A program made the translations under genes and the position numbers. From contig OY282374.1 of assembly GCA_958295815.1 (NCBI GenBank), positions 4,616,682 through 4,680,681 of the forward strand: 64,000 nt of DNA, read 5' to 3'. Below are positions 1 to 8,333 of the stretch, one piece after another (within the stretch, counting starts at the first letter, position 1; every line of letters starts with the position of its first letter). Origin of the DNA: Candidatus Poribacteria bacterium (GTDB taxonomy: Bacteria; Poribacteria; WGA-4E; WGA-3G). The notes beneath the pieces are model-generated. The model had not been told where the DNA came from. It saw only the letters and a program-made list of their open reading frames with translations, and ran no database searches.

Positions 1-43
1 TTTCCAATATTTTTTCGTTTGCTTTTTTGGCGTATTTAGTTTT

Positions 44-170
44 TATGGTAGATTTTAGAATTACTTAGACACTCGAATTGGCGAGGCACGGAGACCTCGC
101 CTAACAGCGGTGTTCTGTTATTGGGTTTATGGATGGCAGAAGGGTCTATTTATTTTTAGGATTCACCATA
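44..170 (+). repeat. MITE-like element, copy 1 of 3
   Basis: A 127-bp element bounded by imperfect terminal inverted repeats. The left end reads TATGGTAGATTTTAGAATTA and the right end, reverse-complemented, reads TATGGTGAATCCTAAAAATA. A copy about 90% identical lies at 38384-38511, and a copy with the same ends but a different interior lies at 32041-32177. The interior holds the palindrome GGCGAGG-8 nt-CCTCGCC at 80-101. Both ends finish in TA, which fits TA target-site duplication as in IS630/Tc1-mariner-type MITEs; that assignment is inference. No coding capacity. Confidence 0.75.
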
Positions 171-196
171 GTTTTTGGTTATTGGTTATAAGTAAT

Positions 197-217
197 GGCG
201 AGGTTAGAAACCTTGCC
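197..217. repeat. Short palindromic intergenic repeat (GGCGAGG/CCTTGCC)
   Basis: GGCGAGG and CCTTGCC flank the core TTAGAAA, just upstream of the first gene. It belongs to a family of palindromes in this window whose arms differ but stay complementary (80-101, 46695-46709, 57462-57483, 27781-27802). Its function is unknown. Confidence 0.55.
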
Positions 218-243
218 AGCGGTGGAGAGGAAGGGTTATAGAA

Positions 244-1836
244 TTGAAGTCTCGATTTCTTTCAGGGTTCACATCAGCAAAAGCTTTTGATACCGCAACT
301 TATATCGGATTCTTAGTTTTTGTTCTAACCCTACCCTTCGGCTATTCGACAGCCCCGCTTAATATTGGGCTTTCGCTTGTGTTATTTGGATGGATTGGAC
401 GAATGGTTTCAGAGCGGAAACTCGGTTGGCGACGGACACCGCTTGACCTTCCTATCGCCCTGTTTTTAGGATTAGCCTTAATAGCGTCGTTGTTTGCGCT
501 GCACCCTTCAACCAGTAGCCTCGGTTATTTTTGGAAACTGCTCCGTGCGATTCTGCTCTTCTATGCGGTTGTCCACAGCCGTTTGGGGACCCGATGGCGA
601 CATGTCGTTATCGCCTTTATCGTTGCAGCGGGTATATCTTCGGCACTTGGGCTTTGGTATTACGCGAACGATACCCGCTTAGCTATGGACTTTATGGGAC
701 GAGTTGGGTTACAATTTCAGGAGGAATTCGCTGCAGGAGAAGGGTTTTCGGACGAATTACGCGCCGAATTGCGTACATGCAGTGTCCCACTCTCCGATAC
801 CGCTTTCCATGTAACGGACAGAAAATCTTCAGCACAACCGGACGAATGGCGTATTGATGACCCGGCGAGAGATAGGCGTTACACAGTTCGCAAGGGTGAA
901 ACCCATCTTATGGTCTACATGATCGAGCAACGCCTCACTGGGACGTTCAAGATGCCGAATGACCTCGGAGCATACCTCGCGCTCAGTCTCCCATTTGTCA
1001 TCGGCTACTTTGTGGCAGGCTTTAGATGTAGTCTCCAGAACCTGATTTCACGCTCAAAACAAACAATAGCGAACAACAAATCAAGACTCGGCGCGATAGG
1101 TATAACTTTGATACTGGCGGTAGTCTTGGTCCTGATGACTGCAAATCTCGTTCTGACGCTGACGCGCGCAGCGTGGGTGAGTGTTGCCGTTGCAGCGATC
1201 TCCATCGGCGTTTACTTCGTCGTTAACACGCTATCGACGACTATTCCGTGGAAGCGAGGCTTATTCGTACTGGCTTTAATGAGTATTGTGTTCTGCGTGC
1301 TATTTCTGAATACGAACACTCGACAGGCAATAATTGGCACGGTTCCGGGGCATATCAAGGATCGCTTTCAGACTATGATTACACATCCTACTGGGTTTAT
1401 GAGCGAACGACCGCAGTGGTGGCGAACATCGCTCCAATTCATTCGGGAGCACCCGCTTACCGGAATAGGAGTGGGTAGATTTCGTTATGAGTACCAACTC
1501 AATGGACCGCCTGAACAATATGACACACCGTACCACGCACACAATATTTATCTGCACATTGCTGCTGAGCACGGCATTCCGTCACTTTTTCTGTTTTTGT
1601 GGATGGTGACGCTTATCTGTCGGTCGATGTCTACTCTGCGACAGGCAAATGATTTTTGGGTTATGGGGACCTTTATCGGTGCGAGCGGATTTCTAATTTC
1701 CGCGCTTGTTTACGGACTTGCAGATAACATTCTCCATCAACGCACAGTATTGCTTTTCTGGTTTATTATTGGCATAATCTTTTACATACAACTATCAAAG
1801 GACGAAACAGATGAAAAAAACTTGGAAACCGGTTGA
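244..1836 (+). CDS. O-antigen ligase/polymerase-like membrane protein (Wzy_C family)
   Basis: A 530-aa integral membrane protein that probably transfers or polymerises surface polysaccharide at the periplasmic face of the inner membrane. It has about ten hydrophobic segments, a large polar loop at residues ~160-225, and the family's characteristic stretch late in the protein: RPQWW, then HPLTGIGVGRF, then YHAHNIYLHIAAEHGIPS. The His-x-His-Asn region and the Gly-rich IGVGRF stretch are typical of O-antigen ligases (WaaL/Wzy_C). The start is TTG at 244, preceded by a purine-rich GAGAGGAAGG. The 3' end overlaps the next gene by 26 nt, which suggests co-transcription. The substrate cannot be told from sequence. 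Confidence 0.8.
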   Translation: MKSRFLSGFTSAKAFDTATYIGFLVFVLTLPFGYSTAPLNIGLSLVLFGWIGRMVSERKLGWRRTPLDLPIALFLGLALIASLFALHPSTSSLGYFWKLLRAILLFYAVVHSRLGTRWRHVVIAFIVAAGISSALGLWYYANDTRLAMDFMGRVGLQFQEEFAAGEGFSDELRAELRTCSVPLSDTAFHVTDRKSSAQPDEWRIDDPARDRRYTVRKGETHLMVYMIEQRLTGTFKMPNDLGAYLALSLPFVIGYFVAGFRCSLQNLISRSKQTIANNKSRLGAIGITLILAVVLVLMTANLVLTLTRAAWVSVAVAAISIGVYFVVNTLSTTIPWKRGLFVLALMSIVFCVLFLNTNTRQAIIGTVPGHIKDRFQTMITHPTGFMSERPQWWRTSLQFIREHPLTGIGVGRFRYEYQLNGPPEQYDTPYHAHNIYLHIAAEHGIPSLFLFLWMVTLICRSMSTLRQANDFWVMGTFIGASGFLISALVYGLADNILHQRTVLLFWFIIGIIFYIQLSKDETDEKNLETG

Positions 1837-2758
1837 TATGTCTTCTGTGACAACCTATCCACTTCAGAAGCGTATCAACAAAGTCTCTGTTAGGGATTTT
1901 GCGACGCTGCCGGAATCAGAGACGGATCTTTCCGCATTTTTAGCGAGCCTCCCGAATATTCTCAAGGGACCAGACTTCTTGGCACTCGTTGACGCCATCG
2001 TTGCAGCGCATCAGAACGGGAAACCGGTGATTGTAATGATGGGTGGGCACGTCATCAAGTGCGGGTTGAGTCCGTTCTTAATTGATTTGGCAAAGCGTGG
2101 TGTGATTACTGGGTTTGCTTTTAACGGCGCGAGTAGTATCCACGATTTCGAGATTGCCCTCATCGGAGAGACTTCGGAGGACGTCTCTGCGTATCTCCAA
2201 ACCGGACAATTTGGGATGTGGGAGGAGACTGGAGGCTTGATGAACACCGCAATTCGGCACGCTGCGGATACGGGTATTGGAATGGGTGAGGCGTTGGGTA
2301 AACAGTTGATAGAGATGGACGCGCCTTATAACGCGTACAGCCTCCTTGCTGCCGGTGCCGAATACGATATCCCAATCACGGTGCATGTCGCCATCGGCAC
2401 AGACATTATCCATCAGCACCCTGCTGCGAATGGTGCGGCCATCGGTGCGGCGAGTTTCACTGATTTTCGTCTGTTGACAGCGTTAGTAAAAGATTTGGAA
2501 GGCGGTGGGGTTGTGCTGAATTTGGGTTCAGCTGTGATCTTACCTGAGGTTTTCTTAAAGACACTAACGATCGCGAGAAATTTGGGGCACACAGTATCCC
2601 ACTTTACTACTGCCAATTTCGACATGAATCAGCAATATCGTCCTGTAGAAAATGTCGTCAGGCGACCGACGGAGATGGGGGGCACAGGCTATACATTCAC
2701 TGGACATCATGAGTTGATGATTCCGCTTTTGGCACAGGCGGTTCAGTCGCGTCTGTAA
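1811..2758 (+). CDS. Deoxyhypusine-synthase-like protein (GSU2085-type family)
   Basis: A 315-aa soluble protein with no signal peptide. Its Rossmann-like pattern (PVIVMMGGHVIKCG near residue 75, GFAFNGASSIHDFEIAL, and a Gly-rich IPITVHVAIGTDIIHQHP region) resembles bacterial deoxyhypusine-synthase-fold proteins found in lipopolysaccharide core/heptose clusters. The family name is from memory and no reaction is assigned here. The ATG lies inside the end of the O-antigen ligase-like gene in another frame, so the pair is probably translationally coupled. That supports a role in surface glycan synthesis. It ends 7 nt from the convergent PIN toxin gene. Confidence 0.6.
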   Translation: MKKTWKPVDMSSVTTYPLQKRINKVSVRDFATLPESETDLSAFLASLPNILKGPDFLALVDAIVAAHQNGKPVIVMMGGHVIKCGLSPFLIDLAKRGVITGFAFNGASSIHDFEIALIGETSEDVSAYLQTGQFGMWEETGGLMNTAIRHAADTGIGMGEALGKQLIEMDAPYNAYSLLAAGAEYDIPITVHVAIGTDIIHQHPAANGAAIGAASFTDFRLLTALVKDLEGGGVVLNLGSAVILPEVFLKTLTIARNLGHTVSHFTTANFDMNQQYRPVENVVRRPTEMGGTGYTFTGHHELMIPLLAQAVQSRL

Positions 2759-2765
2759 AAAATAT

Positions 2766-3173
2766 CTATTGAAACTGCGCAAGAATATCAGCGGCTCTAA
2801 CAATAAGAATACCGTGGTAACTTTGAAGAGGCAGCAGATGCTTCCGGTCACCAGTAACGATGTGAGTGGCACCCGCTACAATAGCACATTCTATTATTTT
2901 GTCGTCGTCAGGATCAGCTGTGATATCCTTGAGTTGGTTGGTAATCCTAACTGTACGGAGGAAACCGAGGAGATTAGTAACTATTTCTGAGACCTGGGCT
3001 GGAGGAATATTTATTTTGGTAGTTAGCTTATCTTCAAACTCATCCAGTATCTCAGGACAAGTTATCCCTACAACCCTATCCGTTTTGGCAAGTTCAATGG
3101 ATTCATAAGGAACTCCGCCCCAAATCATACCTGATATCAAAACATTTGTGTCATAAACCACTATTGGTTGCAT
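2766..3173 (-). CDS. PIN-domain ribonuclease toxin (COG1569-like)
   Basis: A 135-aa PIN-domain protein, probably the RNA-cleaving toxin of a type II toxin-antitoxin pair. The conserved acids are visible: the N-terminal VYDTNVLISG motif (Asp8), a Glu in ILDEFEDKL, Asp residues in DPDDDKIIECA, and the C-terminal TGDRKHLL. Its start overlaps the end of the small upstream antitoxin gene by 13 nt, the usual arrangement for such pairs. Family and pairing are strongly supported; the RNA target is unknown. Confidence 0.85.
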   Translation of the reverse strand: MQPIVVYDTNVLISGMIWGGVPYESIELAKTDRVVGITCPEILDEFEDKLTTKINIPPAQVSEIVTNLLGFLRTVRITNQLKDITADPDDDKIIECAIVAGATHIVTGDRKHLLPLQSYHGILIVRAADILAQFQ

Positions 3174-3418
3174 TCCCTGTCCTCATGAACAAGGTCGTCA
3201 ATAAAATCTTCTCGCTCCTCTTCTGTCATAGTGTCCCAATTCAACCCTTGGGACGCGCAAAGTTGTTTGACTTGCGACTCAGCGTATTTCATTCGTTCTT
3301 CCTGATTCGTACTAGTTCTTTCTGCAAGCGCAATTAGGACTGCCCGCTTTTCTTTCGGCGGCATCTGCTGGATAAAATCAATAACCTGTTCGGTTGTTAA
3401 CTTAATAGTAGCATTCAT
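3161..3418 (-). CDS. Antitoxin partner of the PIN toxin
   Basis: An 85-aa acidic, helical protein starting MNATIKLTTEQVIDF. The C-terminal half is rich in Glu and Asp (EEEREDFIDDLVHEDRE), as expected for an antitoxin tail that wraps a PIN toxin. I chose the ATG at 3418 because GGAG lies about 9 nt upstream; a longer reading from 3466 has no such site. The gene overlaps its toxin by 13 nt. The assignment rests on context and composition, since no specific antitoxin family is recognised with certainty. Confidence 0.7.
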   Translation of the reverse strand: MNATIKLTTEQVIDFIQQMPPKEKRAVLIALAERTSTNQEERMKYAESQVKQLCASQGLNWDTMTEEEREDFIDDLVHEDRECNQ

Positions 3419-3474
3419 CCTACAATTTCTCCTTTGGAAGAAAAGAATTGCAAATGTATGACACAAGCAGCACG

Positions 3475-3672
3475 TTATCTCTTTCTTGGTAAACGCGTGG
3501 GCGTACCATTCCTGCGTTTTAACGTGCCTTTCAGCTGTGCCAAAGATGCTCGGACAGCGCGTAATTTCGGTAACGACGGAATGTGTAAGTAAATCCTTAG
3601 GAGTTTGCTCCGTTTGATACTATCCACATTCTTGTGACCTTCCAAAATCTTTTGATATATTGAACCCTTCAT
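3475..3672 (-). CDS. Small basic protein, unknown function
   Basis: A 65-aa ORF preceded by GGAGGG about 8 nt before the ATG. The protein is strongly basic towards its C-terminus (KGTLKRRNGTPTRLPRKR). It lies 56 nt upstream of the antitoxin on the same strand and could be co-transcribed with it. No known family is recognised. Support comes only from the good ribosome binding site and placement; a spurious ORF cannot be excluded. Confidence 0.4.
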   Translation of the reverse strand: MKGSIYQKILEGHKNVDSIKRSKLLRIYLHIPSLPKLRAVRASLAQLKGTLKRRNGTPTRLPRKR

Positions 3673-3717
3673 CTTAAAGCCCTCCGATTTTTATATGATA
3701 GGTGTACGGGAAATCAG

Positions 3718-4266
3718 TTACGACTTTTCCATGATCAGATCACTGTATGAAACAGCAACTGGATTGGCAGTGTCCAAGTGAAGTGTCATTTTAACGTGTT
3801 GATGTTCGTTTATGGCTTCGGCTTCGGTTTGCCCTTGAAATACCGTTTCCAATTCAACGAATTGCCCTAAATCGGCAACCGTATCAAGATGGATACGTGT
3901 GTTATTGAACATCCAAAGTTCTCGTTGTTTTTTTACTATTGTTTTGACGCCCAACGCCGTGGTTAGCAGCATTTTGAAGGTTGACGGGTCGGTAATCTTG
4001 CAGAGTTGGTACTGACTGTAGCAAGACACCTTCTGATTCGGACGCTCATAATAGATGAGCCATGCTTCAGCCATCTCGTCAATTTCACGCAGTTTAAGGC
4101 GTGGTTTGCAGGTTTCGGATATTGAACGGGATTTTTGTGCTGTCACATAAAAATATGTATCAATCTGACGCACTGTTTCGCGGTGCGTCGCATCTAAATC
4201 AGCCAACCTCGGATAGAAACTATCAAGTGATTGACACTGTGCCTTGAATTCTAAGTTTTTCGCCAT
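3718..4266 (-). CDS. CYTH-domain protein (class IV adenylate cyclase / thiamine-triphosphatase-like)
   Basis: A 182-aa single-domain CYTH (triphosphate tunnel) protein. Features include the N-terminal LEFKAQC strand, a degenerate form of the E-x-E-x-K signature with Asn in place of the first Glu. There are also DTYFYV, RLKLREI, YYERPNQK, KKQRELWMF and the late IHLDTVADLGQFVELET with its acidic residues. Such proteins bind nucleoside triphosphates or thiamine triphosphate in a beta-barrel tunnel. The length suits a class IV-type cyclase or a related phosphatase, but the substrate cannot be decided. It is monocistronic or the distal gene after the receiver-like gene upstream. Confidence 0.85.
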   Translation of the reverse strand: MAKNLEFKAQCQSLDSFYPRLADLDATHRETVRQIDTYFYVTAQKSRSISETCKPRLKLREIDEMAEAWLIYYERPNQKVSCYSQYQLCKITDPSTFKMLLTTALGVKTIVKKQRELWMFNNTRIHLDTVADLGQFVELETVFQGQTEAEAINEHQHVKMTLHLDTANPVAVSYSDLIMEKS

Positions 4267-4281
4267 ATCTTGTTATTCTGC

Positions 4282-4389
4282 TTAGACGCGAAATTCAGCA
4301 TTTGGTTCGTAATCGTAGACGTAAGAGCGATTGCAAGCTTCAGCGTCCTTGAGTAAGTCACAAACCGGATGCCGTAGTTGTGCGGTGTT
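4282..4389 (-). pseudogene. In-frame duplicated 3' end of the receiver-like gene, downstream of its stop
   Basis: Directly after the TAA that ends the upstream gene (4390-4392), the same frame stays open for 35 codons and then ends at TAA (4282-4284). The encoded stretch, LRHPVCDLL then EACNRSYVYDY, closely repeats the last part of the preceding protein, LKHEVCWLL then ERCNRSCIDGF. So the gene's terminal segment exists twice, separated by a stop codon. This could be a nonsense mutation in a protein that once carried two copies, or a partial tandem duplication. It has no start of its own. Confidence 0.65.
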
Positions 4390-4989
4390 TTAGCCTACGT
4401 CCCTAAAATCCTTATCGGATTCGAAACCGTCGATACAAGAACGGTTACAACGCTCGCCATGCGACAACAACCAACAGACTTCATGCTTTAATTTTAGCGA
4501 ACTCATCAGACAGGTGCGCAACTGCTCTGGATCAAAATTCCGTCCCATTAGGAAACTGTAACTTCCCAATCGCATTGCCTCGCGCGCCTGCCCATGATTA
4601 GATACAATTGTAATAATCTTGACATAGGGTTGATATCTCTTGACATATTCAAAGAGGCGCGATCGAGCTCGACGGGTGCAATCCGCAATTACCATTCGAT
4701 ACCTGAGCATCTTCAGCATACCGATAGCTTCGGAGGTTCGCTCTGGAAGATCACATCCATAGCCCTCGGACCAGAGTAGGTCTCTCACCTTGTTGTGTAA
4801 ATCGTCATCCCGTGAAACGAGCATCACATCGCCTTTCAACTCAGAGATACTGAAGTCCTCCTGAAGATCAAGCGGAATGAGCGCCTCCTCCACTTGTCTA
4901 TCGAGGTGTCTGCGTGCTTGCCGCATCCGATCATCTACACGATCAAGTCTCTCCCCTAAGTTTGGAAGTGAATTAATAAATTTCCGCAT
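4390..4989 (-). CDS. Receiver-like (CheY-fold) protein with a Cys/His C-terminal tail
   Basis: About 199 aa from the ATG at 4989. An N-terminal helical stretch of ~55 residues (basic, RMRQARRHLDRQ) precedes a CheY-like domain: VMLVSRDDD (acidic pocket), YRMVIADC (phosphoacceptor Asp), KIITIVSN (Thr/Ser strand) and the SYSFLMGR region where a Lys is usual. The tail, HEVCWLLSHGERCNRS, resembles a small metal-binding knuckle. There is no recognisable DNA-binding output domain. I chose the ATG at 4989 because a strong promoter ends exactly at it; a TTG at 5028 would extend the protein by 13 residues into that promoter. The C-terminal tail is repeated in frame after the stop. Confidence 0.65.
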   Translation of the reverse strand: MRKFINSLPNLGERLDRVDDRMRQARRHLDRQVEEALIPLDLQEDFSISELKGDVMLVSRDDDLHNKVRDLLWSEGYGCDLPERTSEAIGMLKMLRYRMVIADCTRRARSRLFEYVKRYQPYVKIITIVSNHGQAREAMRLGSYSFLMGRNFDPEQLRTCLMSSLKLKHEVCWLLSHGERCNRSCIDGFESDKDFRDVG

Positions 4990-4995
4990 CTTTTT

Positions 4996-5024
4996 ATTAT
5001 ATCGTACATTATGACTTATATCAA
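4996..5024 (-). promoter_or_regulatory. Sigma-70-type promoter, probably giving a leaderless mRNA
   Basis: On the minus strand: TTGATA (5024-5019), a 17-bp spacer, then TATAAT (5001-4996). The expected +1 falls on the A of the ATG at 4989, so the receiver-like mRNA would have no 5' leader. No Shine-Dalgarno sequence precedes that ATG, which agrees. Confidence 0.6.
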
Positions 5025-5034
5025 GCAATTTTCA

Positions 5035-5063
5035 TTGATAAAAACAGGGGTATGCTATAAAAT
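5035..5063 (+). promoter_or_regulatory. Sigma-70-type promoter for the LamG-VWA operon
   Basis: TTGATA (5035-5040), a 17-bp spacer, then TAAAAT (5058-5063). It diverges from the receiver-gene promoter, with only 10 bp between the two -35 boxes. It would start transcripts near 5070, leaving a leader of about 140 nt before the ATG at 5211. Confidence 0.5.
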
Positions 5064-5210
5064 GTTAGAGGTATTCAGTTTTCAGATGTCAGAAGAAGAA
5101 CTGAATGTCTCTGCCAAACTTCCTAAGTACTCCGGCGTGCGATCAACAGGTAAGTAATTACCACCACTCAACAATGAGAACACAGCATCCACCATAAGGA
5201 GGGCTTTGAC

Positions 5211-5975
5211 ATGAAATGTCTGCGAATCAACTTTGCGCTGCTGCTTTGCCTCTTTTTAATTTCATCCTCAAGTTTAGCTGAAATCGATCCTTCAACCATC
5301 GTTGCGGGATGGCTCTTTGACGACGGAGATGGCGATATCGCCTCTGACATCTCAGGCAATGGACATGATGGTGAAATTCAGGGCACGCCAAAATGGGTAG
5401 ACGGCAAGTTTGGAAAGGCACTTGAGTTCGACGGTGCTAAAGATTGGGTAGAGGTCCCAGAGATCGGTACTTTTGAGGAGATCACGGTATGTGTCTGGGC
5501 GCAGTACACCGGTAGAGTCGGACAGTTCCGGGTCATATTTAACAATAATGGTTGGGTAGCAGGGGATGTACATCATCAAATCCGACCAGCGAATGAGCTT
5601 GTCTGGGCAGTTAATGGAAACGGTGGACATCTTTTTTCTAACATCTTTTTTACCGATAAAGAGAAGGACAAATGGCATCACTTTGCGACTGTATACAGCA
5701 CAAAGCAGAAACTCAGGCGTTATTACATTAACGGCGAGGAAAACACGGAGGACGACCAAGGTGTCGTCAACGGCAAGCTTGGTCCTGCAAGAATTGGTGA
5801 TTGGGACGGCGGTGATAGGTATTGGATGGGTTTTCTTGATGAACTGGTTTTCTTTAATGTCGCTTTGACAAAGGAAGATGTAACCCAAGTCATGGAAGAA
5901 GGTTTCGAGAAAACACTATCTGTCCAACCGCAAGGAAAACTGGCGACAATATGGGGTGTGTTGAAAAGCGACTGA
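5211..5975 (+). CDS. Exported LamG-like (concanavalin A-like) protein
   Basis: 254 aa with a clear Sec signal peptide (residues 1-24, hydrophobic core LLLCLFLISSSSLAE). One LamG/jelly-roll domain spans most of the mature protein: VAGWLFDDGDGD, DISGNGHDGEIQG, GKFGKALEFDG, DKWHHFATVYS and FLDELVFFNVALT are classic LamG-like landmarks. Such domains bind carbohydrates or extracellular ligands. AAGGAGG sits 10 nt before the ATG. It is the first gene of a run of five same-strand genes with short gaps. No sortase or cell-wall signal is visible, so it is probably periplasmic or secreted. Its ligand is unknown. Confidence 0.8.
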   Translation: MKCLRINFALLLCLFLISSSSLAEIDPSTIVAGWLFDDGDGDIASDISGNGHDGEIQGTPKWVDGKFGKALEFDGAKDWVEVPEIGTFEEITVCVWAQYTGRVGQFRVIFNNNGWVAGDVHHQIRPANELVWAVNGNGGHLFSNIFFTDKEKDKWHHFATVYSTKQKLRRYYINGEENTEDDQGVVNGKLGPARIGDWDGGDRYWMGFLDELVFFNVALTKEDVTQVMEEGFEKTLSVQPQGKLATIWGVLKSD

Positions 5976-6001
5976 TATTTGCAGCGAAATAGGAGCATAC
6001 T

Positions 6002-7036
6002 ATGCCGATACCACAACTTCCACTCCCACCACATTTCGATGCAGATTGGGTTAACAAGGTCTGGCGGATTCCCTATCAAGAACGTCAACGTGATGCACAG
6101 GACTGGGCACAGAAACACGCAATACATCAAGCATCTGAAGACAATCTTCGGACGTGCCTACTGCTCGTCGATGTCCAAAATACATTCTGCATTCCGGATT
6201 ACGAACTTTTTGTTGGCGGGCGATCAGGAAATGGGGCGGTAGAGGATAACATTCGCTTGTGCCAATTCATCTATTGTAATCTACCACATATCAGCAAAAT
6301 CGCTTGCACTTTGGATACACATACAGCGATGCAGATATTCCACGAAGTCTTTTGGATTAACGACGCAGGCGAGCACCCGGCACCCCTACAGACCCTAATT
6401 ACACAAGCAGACATTGAGACAGGCAGATGGCGCGTCAATCCTGCAGTTGTCGAAAGCGTGATGGGAAACCAAAACCAGTACGAATGGCTCAAAGCATACA
6501 GTGAACATTACGTCAAAACACTCACAGCAGAGGGCAAATATCCGCTGGCGATATGGCCCTACCACGCAATGCTCGGTGGCATTGGGCACGCCGTTGTCTC
6601 CGCGGTTGACGAAGCCTGCTTTTTCCACGCAATCGCCCGTAATACTCAGGTGCGTTATGAAATTAAAGGGCAGAATCCGTTGACTGAAAACTATTCAGTC
6701 TTGCGTCCGGAAGTTCTCAACGACACCGAGGGGAAACCGATTGCCGAAAAAAACAGTGCGTTTCTTCAAATGCTCTTGGAATATGACCGAGTGATTATTG
6801 CCGGACAAGCAAAGAGCCACTGCGTCGCTTGGACTGTCAGTGACTTGCTTGAAGAAATTCAGGAAACCGATACTGGATTAGCACAGAAGATTTATCTGGT
6901 GGACGATTTAACTTCACCGGTTGTTGTGCCGGGTGTAGTAGACTATACGGAACCTGCTGATGCGGCTTTTGCCAAGGTTGCAGACGCAGGAATGCACATA
7001 GTGCAGTCAATAGAACCGATCGACAGTTGGGGCTAA
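6002..7036 (+). CDS. Isochorismatase-family cysteine hydrolase, nicotinamidase-like
   Basis: 344 aa, longer than a typical nicotinamidase (~200 aa), with extra N-terminal and internal segments. The catalytic triad can be placed: Asp57 in LLLVDVQNTF, Lys in YEIKGQNPLTENYS, and Cys274 in IIAGQAKSHCVAW. The metal-site region is suggested by DTHTAMQIFH and IWPYHAML. The Lys-Gly and Tyr-Ser spacing resembles nicotinamidase (nicotinamide to nicotinate, NAD salvage) more than isochorismatase, but the substrate is not proven. It is cytoplasmic. GGAG precedes the ATG, and the next gene, a nucleoside symporter, begins 20 nt later, suggesting linked uptake and breakdown. Confidence 0.75.
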   Translation: MPIPQLPLPPHFDADWVNKVWRIPYQERQRDAQDWAQKHAIHQASEDNLRTCLLLVDVQNTFCIPDYELFVGGRSGNGAVEDNIRLCQFIYCNLPHISKIACTLDTHTAMQIFHEVFWINDAGEHPAPLQTLITQADIETGRWRVNPAVVESVMGNQNQYEWLKAYSEHYVKTLTAEGKYPLAIWPYHAMLGGIGHAVVSAVDEACFFHAIARNTQVRYEIKGQNPLTENYSVLRPEVLNDTEGKPIAEKNSAFLQMLLEYDRVIIAGQAKSHCVAWTVSDLLEEIQETDTGLAQKIYLVDDLTSPVVVPGVVDYTEPADAAFAKVADAGMHIVQSIEPIDSWG

Positions 7037-7055
7037 ACAAGAGAGGAAACCGATT

Positions 7056-8297
7056 ATGGAAGAGAGACAAACAGGATTCGGGACCTACGTACGCTTGTCG
7101 GGAATGATGTTTCTACAGTTCGCTATATGGGGTGCATGGGCTGTGCTTATTGCAGGACACATGCAAAATCTCGGTTTCACTGGCAAACAGATTAGTTATG
7201 TCTTCGGCACCACCGCCATCGGTTCGATAATTTCGCCAATCATCGCAGGCTGGATTGCTGACCGATTAATGCCTGCACAGGTATTCGCAGCGATCTCGCA
7301 CTTACTCGGCGGTGTCTGTCTGCTTTTCGCGTGGAAACAGACGAGTTTCCCAATGATGTGGGGCGCGATTTTCTTGCACGCTGTCCTCTATATGCCAACA
7401 ATTGCGCTGACGAATGCCATCGCTTTCCGCCACATGGGACAATCAGATAAATTTGGCAATATTCGCGTCTTCGGAACGCTCGGCTGGATTGCGATTAATT
7501 GGGCATTGAGTCTGTATCTCCGGTTCTGGGAGGGACAAGAGACCACGCTCCCACACGTTGGCGACTGTCTTCTCTTCGGAGCCGTCTTATCTTTCATTAT
7601 GGGCGCGTACTGTCTGACACTGCCCAACACACCACCCAGCAAAGAGGCAAAGAACCCTTACGCGTTCCTTGAAGCGTTTTCTCTCGTCTCAAATCGCAAT
7701 TTCGCCGTGCTTCTGATTATTTCCTTTGTTGTTGCGATTGAACTCCCGTTCTATTACAACCTGACCTACCTGTTTCTGACTGAGGCAGAACACGGCGTTG
7801 GGCTTGCGGCGAGTAATGCTAATTTCGCAATGAGTCTTGGGCAAGTTGCCGAGGTAGCCCTTATGCTCCTACTATTTCCGTGTCTACGGCGGTTTGGGAT
7901 GCGATTTACAATCTTTCTGGGTATCCTCGCATGGCCCGTTCGGTATGCTATCTTTGCCATAGGTCATCCGGTGTGGTTGGTTGTTGGTGCACAAACATTG
8001 CACGGGATCTGTTACTCGTTTTTCTTTGTTGGTGGAATGATTGCAGTAGAACGATTGAGCCCACAAGATATTCGCGCCAGTTCTCAATCCCTGCTCCTTT
8101 TTGTCACGAACGGATTCGGCATGTTAGTCGGGCATATCGTCAGTGGACGCGTTCACGACTACTTTGCTTACGCCGAAGGCGGGCACGCTTGGGGGAAAAT
8201 CTTCATGGTGCCTATCGTAGTAACAGTGGTTGCCGCGATTGCCTTTATTCTGTTATTCGACGAGCAGAAGTATCAAGCAGATACCGAGACAACATGA
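7056..8297 (+). CDS. MFS nucleoside:H+ symporter (NupG/XapB-like)
   Basis: A 413-aa inner-membrane transporter with about twelve transmembrane helices. The N-terminus, LSGMMFLQFAIWGAWAV, and the following GTTAIGSIISPIIAGWIADR loop match the nucleoside:proton symporter family (Nuc_H_symport). NIRVFGTLGWI after helix 4 and the late helix with FFFVGGMIAVER are also typical. It probably imports nucleosides or a related ligand with protons. It starts 20 nt after the nicotinamidase-like gene and is followed 37 nt later by a DUF4838 gene. Substrate choice cannot be read from sequence. Confidence 0.85.
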   Translation: MEERQTGFGTYVRLSGMMFLQFAIWGAWAVLIAGHMQNLGFTGKQISYVFGTTAIGSIISPIIAGWIADRLMPAQVFAAISHLLGGVCLLFAWKQTSFPMMWGAIFLHAVLYMPTIALTNAIAFRHMGQSDKFGNIRVFGTLGWIAINWALSLYLRFWEGQETTLPHVGDCLLFGAVLSFIMGAYCLTLPNTPPSKEAKNPYAFLEAFSLVSNRNFAVLLIISFVVAIELPFYYNLTYLFLTEAEHGVGLAASNANFAMSLGQVAEVALMLLLFPCLRRFGMRFTIFLGILAWPVRYAIFAIGHPVWLVVGAQTLHGICYSFFFVGGMIAVERLSPQDIRASSQSLLLFVTNGFGMLVGHIVSGRVHDYFAYAEGGHAWGKIFMVPIVVTVVAAIAFILLFDEQKYQADTETT

Positions 8298-8333
8298 CAA
8301 AACACTGCATAGTGCAGTATCGAGGAAGGAATT

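Noticed and set aside
3161..3466. Longer antitoxin frame starting at 3466
   Set aside because: The extra N-terminal residues are not antitoxin-like, and only the ATG at 3418 has a well-placed GGAG.
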